A DNA stretch of 64,000 nt, taken from NCBI GenBank assembly GCA_905182995.1, contig CAJJDP010000072.1, positions 147,568-211,567 on the forward strand. Reading direction: 5' to 3'. The DNA is from Paramecium octaurelia (taxonomy: Eukaryota; Ciliophora; Oligohymenophorea; Peniculida; Parameciidae). The notes beneath the pieces are model-generated. The model was given only the letters and a program-made list of their open reading frames with translations. It ran no database searches and was not told the origin of the DNA. Every line of letters begins with the position of its first letter. Position 1 is the stretch's first letter. The position numbers and the translations under genes are program-made. Positions 37,582 through 47,270 of this stretch are shown piece by piece.

Positions 37582-37794
37582 TATATTTTGTTTTATTTCT
37601 ATTAATAAAATAATCAATTAAATAAAAATAAACTGAGAAAATTAAATTAAAAACCATATTACATAATACTATTCTAATTCTTAAGGAAATATAGTATTTT
37701 ATGTATATATGAGAATTTTTAAAGTGTTGGCTTAAATCTTTCGTTTTGACCTATCAAATAAACTTGAGATATAGATATTAATTTAAATTAATTC

Positions 37795-39237
37795 ATGAAA
37801 ATTCTAAAAAAGGCAGATTTCTTTGGAGTTCCATTTATATAAAATATTGATCAAGATTAAACAAAATATAAAAGTATATTTGGGGGAATTATAACGATTA
37901 CAATTTTTTTAGTAAGTTTAGCTTATGTATTTTGGATTGGCTACCTTTGGTAAACTAATTAAATGAGCCCAAAAGTATCCCGTTAAAATTATATATCTGA
38001 CTACTCTTTGCTAGACTTGAGTGACCAAATAATAAGGGTATACTATTGGAAATATGAAGAAGGCATAATTGATCCATTTGAATAAAAAATTTTATTGCCA
38101 TTAGTGGTTTATGCTAATAACAATTTTGTGACAGATGCTTAGATAATACAAAATCATACACTTACAACTTCTGGAGATGTTTATGTACCAGATATGAAGC
38201 TTGGTTTTTCTAGGTTTGATGATTATATTTATACTTCAAATGAAATGTACATTGAAATAGTTTTATGCTCGGAGAAATATTTAAAACCTGGTGAAAAGTG
38301 TGCATCGCCAGAACTAAGAGAGCAATTCTTTGCCTAAATAGGAAATGTGGTTATAATTGAATTTTATTCAACAACAATAGATCCTCGGGATGGAAAAAAA
38401 TAACGTGGATTCTAAGAATACTATTTGTAAATAGAGGAACAATATTGTTATTCAATGCAATCTTTTTTTAAAACAAACTTATTTGAGCTCTAAAATTATA
38501 TATTATTTGGATCTTCTCAATACAAAGAATATATTGTCGACTTATAAATACAAACCTAAACAAATTCATTAGAATATTGCTAAAAAATATTTTAAAATGA
38601 AGCACTTGCAATAGTGTATCTTGGGATGAAAGGAACTCAAGAAAAAATAACTTTAGAGTATCCACGGGTAGGTGATCTATTAGCAAATATCGGATCTATT
38701 GTATCAATATTATTTATGATCAAATACATCATTATGTTATTCAATGAGTACTTCTTAAATTAAAAGGTATTAAAAGAGCTTATGAGCTTTTACTACCCAG
38801 AATTTAAAAAGATATAAATTACAAAGAATTGGAGGGGGAAAATAGTTGAAGTTAGTCTAAATAAGATGAAAATAGATCCAAATATTTATGGAAAATTTTA
38901 TGAGAATGTTTCCAATTAGATGAAATAAAAGTTTAGTTATTTGAATTTATTGTATGAAATATCTAGACTGTATTTTGTTATGAGATCATCAAAATTTAGA
39001 AATGAATTTTTGAAATCTCATTAAATAGGAATAAAGATTAACCTACTTTAGTAAAAAGAGAGTGAAATTGTTTTTACACCGAAATCAGAAAAATCTTTTG
39101 AAGATAATTATGTCTTAAATGCGGATGATGCAGACATATTATCTTAATCCAGAAGAAAAATCGATAAAAATTATGATCTAATTTCGGAGGAGATATATAA
39201 TGAAATAGATTATTATTATATCAATAAGATTTCATGA
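37795..39237 (+). CDS. Two-pass membrane protein, ciliate family, copy 2
   Basis: An intronless frame of 480 codons, the same length as the paralog at 2548-3990 and very similar throughout (start MKILKKADFFGVPF, helix GGIITITIFLVSLAYVFW, second helix LLANIGSIVSILFMIKYIIM). Differences cluster in the loop (for example KYEEGIIDPFE against QDREGKIDPFE). Similarity extends upstream of the ATG (both have GACCTATCAAAT and GATATTAATTTA). Membrane topology as for copy 1. The second half lies within repeat C and is repeated after 39533. Confidence 0.8.
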
Positions 39238-39532
39238 AAGATATAATAAAAATATTAATATTTTACATAATAATAAATTATCTATTTTTGATAATTCTAC
39301 TTCCTTAAGTAATGCAATCTTTTCCTTAGTAAATTTTCCATAATTGAAACGAGATTTATTTTAAAAGAACTATGATTGATTTGTTATTAAAATAATTTAT
39401 ATTCATAGATATCTAATATTTTAAATTTTAACGACCAAATCTAATTTCGTAAATAAATTTAGAAACTAACTAGAGAAATCATATCTTTTTCGATCTTAAT
39501 TTAGATTTCAATAAGAAAATACTCATATACAA
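38180..39532. repeat. Direct repeat C, copy 1 (contig overlap)
   Basis: 1,353 bp recurring at 39534-40886 (offset 1,354 bp), with no difference noticed. The two copies are separated by a single N at 39533. Confidence 0.9.
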
Positions 39533-39533
39533 N

Positions 39534-40591
39534 TTTATGTACCAGATATGAAGCTTGGTTTTTCTAGGTTTGATGATTATATTTATACTTCAAATGAAAT
39601 GTACATTGAAATAGTTTTATGCTCGGAGAAATATTTAAAACCTGGTGAAAAGTGTGCATCGCCAGAACTAAGAGAGCAATTCTTTGCCTAAATAGGAAAT
39701 GTGGTTATAATTGAATTTTATTCAACAACAATAGATCCTCGGGATGGAAAAAAATAACGTGGATTCTAAGAATACTATTTGTAAATAGAGGAACAATATT
39801 GTTATTCAATGCAATCTTTTTTTAAAACAAACTTATTTGAGCTCTAAAATTATATATTATTTGGATCTTCTCAATACAAAGAATATATTGTCGACTTATA
39901 AATACAAACCTAAACAAATTCATTAGAATATTGCTAAAAAATATTTTAAAATGAAGCACTTGCAATAGTGTATCTTGGGATGAAAGGAACTCAAGAAAAA
40001 ATAACTTTAGAGTATCCACGGGTAGGTGATCTATTAGCAAATATCGGATCTATTGTATCAATATTATTTATGATCAAATACATCATTATGTTATTCAATG
40101 AGTACTTCTTAAATTAAAAGGTATTAAAAGAGCTTATGAGCTTTTACTACCCAGAATTTAAAAAGATATAAATTACAAAGAATTGGAGGGGGAAAATAGT
40201 TGAAGTTAGTCTAAATAAGATGAAAATAGATCCAAATATTTATGGAAAATTTTATGAGAATGTTTCCAATTAGATGAAATAAAAGTTTAGTTATTTGAAT
40301 TTATTGTATGAAATATCTAGACTGTATTTTGTTATGAGATCATCAAAATTTAGAAATGAATTTTTGAAATCTCATTAAATAGGAATAAAGATTAACCTAC
40401 TTTAGTAAAAAGAGAGTGAAATTGTTTTTACACCGAAATCAGAAAAATCTTTTGAAGATAATTATGTCTTAAATGCGGATGATGCAGACATATTATCTTA
40501 ATCCAGAAGAAAAATCGATAAAAATTATGATCTAATTTCGGAGGAGATATATAATGAAATAGATTATTATTATATCAATAAGATTTCATGA
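39534..40591 (+). CDS. Partial duplicate of membrane protein copy 2
   Basis: The C-terminal about 350 codons of the gene at 37795-39237, beginning at YVPDMKLGFSRFDD and ending at the same TGA. It has no start codon of its own because it begins at the contig join. Most likely an assembly artefact and not a third gene. Confidence 0.7.
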
Positions 40592-40886
40592 AAGATATAA
40601 TAAAAATATTAATATTTTACATAATAATAAATTATCTATTTTTGATAATTCTACTTCCTTAAGTAATGCAATCTTTTCCTTAGTAAATTTTCCATAATTG
40701 AAACGAGATTTATTTTAAAAGAACTATGATTGATTTGTTATTAAAATAATTTATATTCATAGATATCTAATATTTTAAATTTTAACGACCAAATCTAATT
40801 TCGTAAATAAATTTAGAAACTAACTAGAGAAATCATATCTTTTTCGATCTTAATTTAGATTTCAATAAGAAAATACTCATATACAA
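39534..40886. repeat. Direct repeat C, copy 2 (contig overlap)
   Basis: Same sequence as 38180-39532, starting mid-gene directly after the N. Unique sequence resumes after 40886. Confidence 0.9.
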
Positions 40887-41872
40887 TACTTTTTAATATA
40901 GAAAGAATTTATTATACAATGAATAATGTTCTTGTTGTTCATTCTGAAATTTAAGTGATTTAGCTGTTCAATAAATTGTTAATTTATAAATTTGATTATA
41001 ATTTTCAATTCTTCAGTTTGAATTGAAAATTATAATTTTTTTATGCATAAATTTAAAAATTGAAGGGGCACTTTTACAAAAAAATGATTTACTAATTAGG
41101 GTCATCAGCATTAAGAAACTTCAATTTTTAAAGACTTCTTTATTAAGATTTGATTTATTCTTTAAAATAGCATAATTCCTTAATGTTTATGCTCCAATTA
41201 ATTGAACTTAATGATTACATTAAGAAATGCTTAAATAAAGTTATTAGAAATAGTAACAAATGCTAATAATGTATTTGATGTTGATGTTTGTAAATCATCT
41301 CATAAATTATAATTAAATTTCAACTTAATTCTACATTTTATAAGATGAATTTTTTGCCAAATGGTATCCTCTAAATAACATTCTCTGCCCAAATTATGAT
41401 ATCATCTTAAATTTATTAATCAAAGGTGTAAAAAGGTCGATTAAACATTAACAAAATATTTTGCCTCTTTAGCAGTTTGAAATTAGATTTCATTGAAATT
41501 ATTTAATGTACATTCAAAAAAATCCAAAACCTTTGTGATAAATATAAAAAAAATGAAGCAAATTTGGTTTTATTAGTTATAATATTGAATTGATTTGTTT
41601 CAGATAAAATAGAAATAAGAAATTTAGATAATAGTAAGTTTTGCATATTTATTATATTGATTATTATTTAACGAATAATATGAAGACAATGATTAGCATA
41701 AATTCTAACGTTTCTCACAATTATAGAGCCTCCTGTAAATCAGAATAATCAATAACTCCTTTAAGGGTACCTTACAAGTAATTAGTCCTATTTTCATTTT
41801 AGTGGGGGATCACAATAAAATTGTTTATCAAAAAAATCGTGTACAAACACTAATTTTATAGAGAGTGTTTTA
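40887..41872. other. AT-rich intergenic region
   Basis: No supported gene in about 990 bp. It includes a perfect inverted repeat, listed separately. Confidence 0.45.
40995..41036. repeat. Perfect 17-bp inverted repeat
   Basis: Arms 40995-41011 and 41020-41036 are exact reverse complements (ATTATAATTTTCAATTC on the left) with an 8-nt loop. It is intergenic and AT-rich. It could be a hairpin in RNA or DNA, or a trace of a small element; no target-site duplication was noticed. Confidence 0.7.
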
Positions 41873-42301
41873 ATGGAGTATAAATAGCTATGTGCATGGG
41901 TAATTAAGGAAATAAATTTGAAAAAAGATCATAATTAGATGATTAGCAATTTAAATAAGCAATTATATTAGTTTGAAATGTTTTTAGCAAAAAAATTGGA
42001 TGGTTATACATAAGAAATTTAGGCATTGAAGTTAGTTCAATAAGAAAATTAAGTTACAATTCATAAATTAAGTTCTACAAATTAGGATTTGAAAAATAAA
42101 TTGAAATAAATCTCAAATAATATAAATGGTGACTTTTTAACAAGTTCTCCTTTAAAGAAAAGGCATAATTATTCAATTCAACTAATTACGAAACAACCAT
42201 TAAGAAATATAAGCTATTCATTACAAGAACCTAGTTGTGATAAAGAGAACAGAGAAATATTTCCTAAAAAAAAGTCTTTAAAACCTAAGTTTAAAATATG
42301 A
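41873..42301 (+). CDS. Small coiled-coil protein, unknown
   Basis: An intronless frame of 142 residues (MEYKQLCAWVIKEINLKKDH ...). Residues 10-90 look like a coiled coil (QALKLVQQENQVTIHKLSS, then DLKNKLKQIS). The C-terminal third is basic with Ser-Pro and Lys clusters (SSPLKKRHNYS, FPKKKSLKPKFKI). No domain was recognised. It converges on the mL46 gene with a 73-bp gap. Confidence 0.65.
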
Positions 42302-42374
42302 TTCATATCATTGGTTAATTACTTTATTTAAATAGAAAATGTAAAATTCTCTTAATATACTTTAAAATATAAAC

Positions 42375-43216
42375 TCACAAATCTAGAGCGTGGATAACTT
42401 TGTTATAAGCGTTTTCTGTTAGATATTTATTCATTTCTAATCTAGAAACCCAAGCCCAATCATCATATCCAAAGATCTAAACTTTTCCTTGTAAATGTTT
42501 GGCCTAAAAATAGATGGTCTTGACTCCTTTTATTTTTGCATTTTCATCAGGATTAGGATCAACAGTCACTAATCTTGGGTCTCTGTTAAAGTAGTATACC
42601 TAATTGATGTAAAAATAATACTTGCCATGTATTTTAAGTCATCTTTTCGAATAATTTTGTTTATGTTTCTTGAAAAGTTTCTTTCTCTTCTATATTGATA
42701 TTTGGAAAACTCCAGATTCCATTTTATTTAACCAATAAGTAAACTGTGTGCAAGGAATTGTACTAAATCAACTTATTATTCTTTTCATTTGGATCTAAGG
42801 ATTAAATTGCATGAATACCACAATGCTTAAAGAATTTGCTGTTTTCTAAAAATACTGTACGGACATCCCCTACCAATCTCACATGAGTTGGTGAATCGTC
42901 TCCAAAAACATTCTAATCACCTGTGAAATGAGTGTACTCATGCAATTCTTTTGGCAATTTCGCAATATAATTGTTTCTTTTTTCTATAAACAATTCACCC
43001 TTAATGAATACCTAATTGATATCTGAATTTTCTAAGTTTCATTTCCTCTTCTGTGTAATGAAGAAATATTATATCTCTTTGGATCAATAAACCCATATTC
43101 AGTTAATAATTGTCCCTTGTTAAGGTGACTAAAGATTTTGACTAAAGTTTCTTTAAAAGCGCCTCTGTATCAACTGCTTTGGCTGTAAATTTGTAAATTG
43201 TTCTAAATGTGAACAT
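42375..43216 (-). CDS. MRPL46: Mitochondrial ribosomal protein mL46
   Basis: 263 residues after introns at 42984-43011 (28 nt) and a 22-nt one (GTATTATTTTTACATCAATTAG). The N-terminus MFTFRTIYKFTAKAVDTEAL suits a mitochondrial presequence. The core has LNMGLLIQRDIIFLHYTEEE, where mL46 has its conserved block, then KQNGIWSFPNINIEEKETFQ (the degenerate Nudix-like WxFPxxxxxxxE region), and at the end YFQAKHLQGKVQIFGYDDWA followed by WVSRLEMNKYL, matching the mL46 C-terminus. It is part of the large subunit of the mitochondrial ribosome, without Nudix hydrolase activity. Identification rests on pattern recognition; another Nudix-fold protein is possible. Confidence 0.75.
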
Positions 43217-43234
43217 TTTAAAATATATAATAAA

Positions 43235-45422
43235 TCATTTAAAGGGTTGTGGAGACTTTGATTAAATAACTCTTAGACCAGATGTTTTTCTAGGCTATGT
43301 GCCTTTGGGAACTTATAAGAAATTATTTTATCTTTTATTTGAAGGAGGCAACCTTGATGTAGGAGTTTGATTTCTGGATTTGCTGACATCATTTTTAATA
43401 TTTTTAGGATTAAGCAACAGTTACTATTTAATCATCTAATATTATTTGTATATACTTTTAAATTTGCATATTCTTATTGTTCCCTTTCATCCATTAATTA
43501 ATTTTGTTCAATTGTGTTTTCTGCATTCGAAAATTAAATATTTGCTAGTTCGGCCCAAAAGTCTTTGGAAATCTTATTATATAAGAATGTACTTGTTATA
43601 TGTATAATTTCTTATCGTTCATCAGGTTTTAAAAGATTTAAACAATTCTGCTAAGAATTTCCTTTTCGTCGTTCCAAAATAGTAACTTTATTTGGATTAA
43701 CAACTTTGGAATTTTTGCTCTTACCAAAGCAACTGAATCATATTACAATTATAAGATATTTATCAAGTTGTTTGATATGAAGAACTTTCTAGATCTTTAT
43801 TAGCATAATTTAATAATGAACTCAATTGATAATTATCGTAATTAGTAATTTGAATGATTAATAAGTCCTAAATAATTTTGAATTATTTAATCTCTACTTT
43901 CTAGAGAGTCTAATTCAATAATTTTCTCAATTAGAAAATTCATAATTTTGTCTCTAATAGATTTAGAACCCATTTGGCTCATTTTTAAACATTATTGAAG
44001 AAAATCCTTCTATAAGAATAAGATTTTAGATATCATTATCATGATATCGATCATATTTGATATTTCATTCCACAATCCTTTAGTTTCAAATTGAAAAACA
44101 TTTCTTTTAAACATTTCATATATCATCTAAAGTTGCTAAAGCCAAATTTTATTTTTATTTATCAAAGTTGCTTTCTCAATAATTTCAGATAAATATGGGA
44201 TAAATATTAGCTAATTTAATTCAAAATAAAGAAATAATTTTTAAATTACTTTAAATTACATATCCTAAGATAAACTAGAGTATAAATTTGATAAGCACTT
44301 AAGTATGTCGTAACTTCTCATATCTTCTGAAAGGACTTATATAGAATTTAACAATAAATCATCAATTGAATTAGAGTGTTTCTCATTAAATTATTTTATT
44401 ATGGAATAATACTTATGTATAGATTCCAAAAATTGAAAGGTATTCTCATTATTATGGTTAATGATTTCTGTTATTTTTTCAATTAAAAGTGACTGCAAGT
44501 TATCTTAATTTAAGCTCTAAATATTATGGGTAATATTACATATTATGAAATTGATTGACAAAACTCAAATTAAGATGAATCTAATTATTTAATAATATTT
44601 TCTAACAAAAGTAACAATCTAGATTTATGAATCTCTTCATTGAGTTCATAAGTAGCTAAAAATAACTTTGCTGAGCTTGTTCTAACATCTTTAGAGGAGT
44701 CATAAATTAAAGTTGTGAATTTATCAATCCAATCGAATTCCCGTAATATTGATTTTAATAATAATTGATTACTCAGTAATATTTCTGAAATAGTTTTGCG
44801 AACTCTTTCGTCTTTGTGCTTCATACTTGATTTTATTTGAAGATGAGCCTACTTTTTTAATTCAGGTGTAAATTTATGATAATATATTTCGATTATCTTC
44901 AGGATTTAATACATTTGATTGTCTGTTTCTAGATATAACCCCTCTTTATAAATATCAAGGTCATCTAAGTATTTTAATATCTCTGCGCAAGAATTAATGA
45001 TATCGTACTATTGATATTGTTTTGTAAAAATATTGAAGCAAATGTCACTATAAGACTATTTTAGTTAATTGTTTATCTAAAAATGTTAATTCGTAATACT
45101 TCGATTTTATTGAATATTTCACTCACTGCTTTTATGTATTCTTTTATTAAGGTTTCATCATGCAAAGAATGCAATTGATTTGCAATTATTTCTAATAATT
45201 ATGATGCTCCCATGGGGTCAGATAACGATTCTCCAATATTCTTTGTAACAAATATTTTTTAGAAAATTTATCCATTTACCAACAAAAATTTAGCTCTTTC
45301 GACGAATGAATTACTTTCTGGGGCCATATTTTTTTGAATTTCTTCATCACTCTCACTTAAAGAATTACTTTTACCTTCAAAGATTTTGGGATAACAGCAT
45401 ACTTTTCATTTACAAAGTCCAT
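43235..45422 (-). CDS. HEAT/ARM-like repeat protein
   Basis: Start ATG 45422 (MDFVNEKYAVIPKSL) with several short introns; about 680 residues. Repeated amphipathic helix pairs are visible throughout: DERVRKTISEILLSNQLLLK, DSSKDVRTSSAKLFLATYEL, SKSIRDKIMNFLIEKIIELD, and NYQLRQLSIEFIIKLCQQRS. This is the look of HEAT or armadillo repeats, a scaffold fold. The C-terminal 60 residues, after a 20-nt or 32-nt intron, are basic and Ser/Pro-rich (TSRLPPSNKRQNNFLQVPKG) and likely disordered. The partner is unknown. The stop lies 18 bp from the mL46 start on the same strand. Confidence 0.7.
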
Positions 45423-46231
45423 AATTACAAAATTAGAAAATTAATTAAATAAGAATGAATCTATAACATTTCTGTAAAATGAAGTAGTAATATATGTAAT
45501 TATCAATTATCAATTTTTCTATAATCTGAGCGATTTAACATCGAACGTTCAAATTTCTTTAAGAATGTGAAATAGATATAATATAAGTCAAAATAATTAA
45601 TTATTAATTTGTGATAACAATTAAACATATAAATAATATTGGAATACATAGGATTTAATTAAAATATTGAATATAATTTGATAACTTTGAATAAATCTTA
45701 TAAATTTATGCTTTTGAAAATCTCCAAAAAATTTCATGTAGTATATAAAATGATTCAATTTACTTATTAAGCATTTTCTTCATATATTTTATTTTTTAGT
45801 CTTGCAAAATATATAAGAATTTAACGGAAATTTAATTTTGAGTAATCAGTTTATTCAATTAGAATGATAATCCCTAGATGGATTTCTTTCCTTATTTAAG
45901 TGTAAATTAATATTTAATAATGTGACAGAATAATTTGTTGTTAGTTATAGTGTCCAAAATAGTCATGCTAGTTTAGTTTTGATTCTAACTTATGTAGTAT
46001 CAGTATGCTTAATAACAACTGGTTAATAAGAAATAGGTTGTGGATTTTGATCTTTTTCTGTATTTAATTTATTGAATTCACCTAAATAAGACTTTATGGA
46101 ATTTTATTAATTAATCATAGAATATTATCATCAGTATGCATTGTATGATAATTATTGCTTTACTTTAAGAATGCAATTTGATCATAAATAAAAGTTAAAT
46201 ATTGAATGATATTAATTATCCTCAAATTATA
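45423..46231. other. AT-rich intergenic region
   Basis: About 800 bp with frequent TGA in all frames and no domain-like translation. Confidence 0.45.
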
Positions 46232-46628
46232 TCAAATTCTAAAATAAGCATCCATGCCACTATTTAATCCATGCTTTAATCTTTGATGTTATATGAGTGA
46301 GGCTTCCGTGCCATAGGCTTTTTTGCAATTATTAAAGTTGCAAAAAAAATGACGATCAATATCTGCCGCGCTTCTTCTACTCTTTTTCTTTCTATCTTCT
46401 AATTAATTCATAATTTCGTCATCTTCCAATTATGCTAATTCCCCTCCCAATAGTTCATATTTCAGCACTTTAGTTTTTAGATCATTCCTCTCTGTAATTA
46501 CTTTTTCCAACTCCATTTATTATATTCCTTACATGATTGTACAAGATACAATTATAGTAATATAATTTCACAGCTTCTTTGTAATAATCTATTTAACCAT
46601 CTTATTATTCACTTTCACTCTCGCTCAT
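46232..46628 (-). CDS. C2H2 zinc-finger protein, small
   Basis: Starts MSESESEQQDGQIDYYKEAV and ends with one C2H2 finger, FFCNFNNCKKAYGTEASLIQ then HQRLKHG (C-x4-C, 12 residues, H-x4-H). The middle is a coiled coil with an acidic patch (LAQLEDDEIMNQLEDRKKKS). A 22-nt intron (46528-46549) is needed to join the two frames, but the join then makes a TGA codon exactly at the junction. Alternatively the protein starts at the inner ATG 46516 (MELEKVITERNDL, 94 residues). A nucleic-acid-binding role fits the finger; single GTEASL-type fingers are common in ciliate proteins. Confidence 0.65.
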
Positions 46629-47098
46629 TTATTGATTTATTATAATTAATATATTATAAATTTAAGTAATCATAGAGATGATATAAATAATAAGTAATTG
46701 CAGAAAGGAAGAATCCGATAAGACGTGAATGATTTATCTTTTTGTCTAGAGAAAAATAATTGTAAATTCCTTTTTCTATTTTTTCTTTGAAATATTGACT
46801 ATGCCCTTATCAATAGGGTTATTTTTAATGATAATACTAACAAAGGTTCCATTTATTTGAAAATAGTTTAAAGTCAAAATTTGAGCATTTACACATATTT
46901 TTAATCTCATCTAAAAAATGATTTAAAGCATTTCCCAAGCGCATAGATTAGTTGCAATATTTGTAGTTTATTCTTATTTTTATAGCGAAGTCAACAATCT
47001 ACTGAAGGACAGATTAAACAATAAATATACTTAAACCCATAAAATCTAAAAATTTAATTAAATATATAAAGTGGATTAGAATTATATTTAATTTATTC
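46629..47098. other. Region upstream of the U5 gene
   Basis: About 470 bp without a gene. It contains the presumed promoters of the finger protein (minus) and of U5 snRNA (plus). No element could be named with confidence. Confidence 0.45.
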
Positions 47099-47212
47099 AT
47101 CACCGAGCTCAACCTATAACGTGCTAATTTTTCGCCTTTTACTAAAGATTACCGTGGGTTGGGCTCATACCGGTGACTTACATAAATTTTTAGAGGTCGA
47201 AAGACCCCCAAC
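47099..47212 (+). ncRNA. U5 spliceosomal snRNA
   Basis: Contains the invariant U5 loop 1, GCCTTTTACTAAAGATT (about 47133-47150, preceded by TTC as in other U5 RNAs), which contacts exon ends during splicing. The loop sits on a long stem: CACCGAGCTCAACC at 47101 pairs with GGTTGGGCT then CCGGTG after the loop (G-U pairs and a short bulge allowed). A single-stranded Sm site AAATTTTTAG follows at 47184-47193, then a 3' hairpin GGTC-GAAA-GACC at about 47195-47206. Order, spacing and total length (about 114 nt) are those of U5. Exact ends are inferred. It meets the USP gene tail to tail. Confidence 0.93.
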
Positions 47213-47270
47213 CTTTGTTAAATAATCAAACGAAATTTATTTATAATAATTTTAGATATACTTCACTTGA

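Noticed and set aside
47142-47212. tRNA-like acceptor pairing GGTTGGG with CCCAACC
   Set aside because: There is no T-loop or anticodon arm, and the region is fully explained by U5 snRNA with its loop 1, Sm site and 3' hairpin.
47196-47212. Telomerase RNA template (CCCCCAACC)
   Set aside because: The C-rich run is the 3' part of the U5 terminal hairpin and its tail; no telomerase RNA structure surrounds it.
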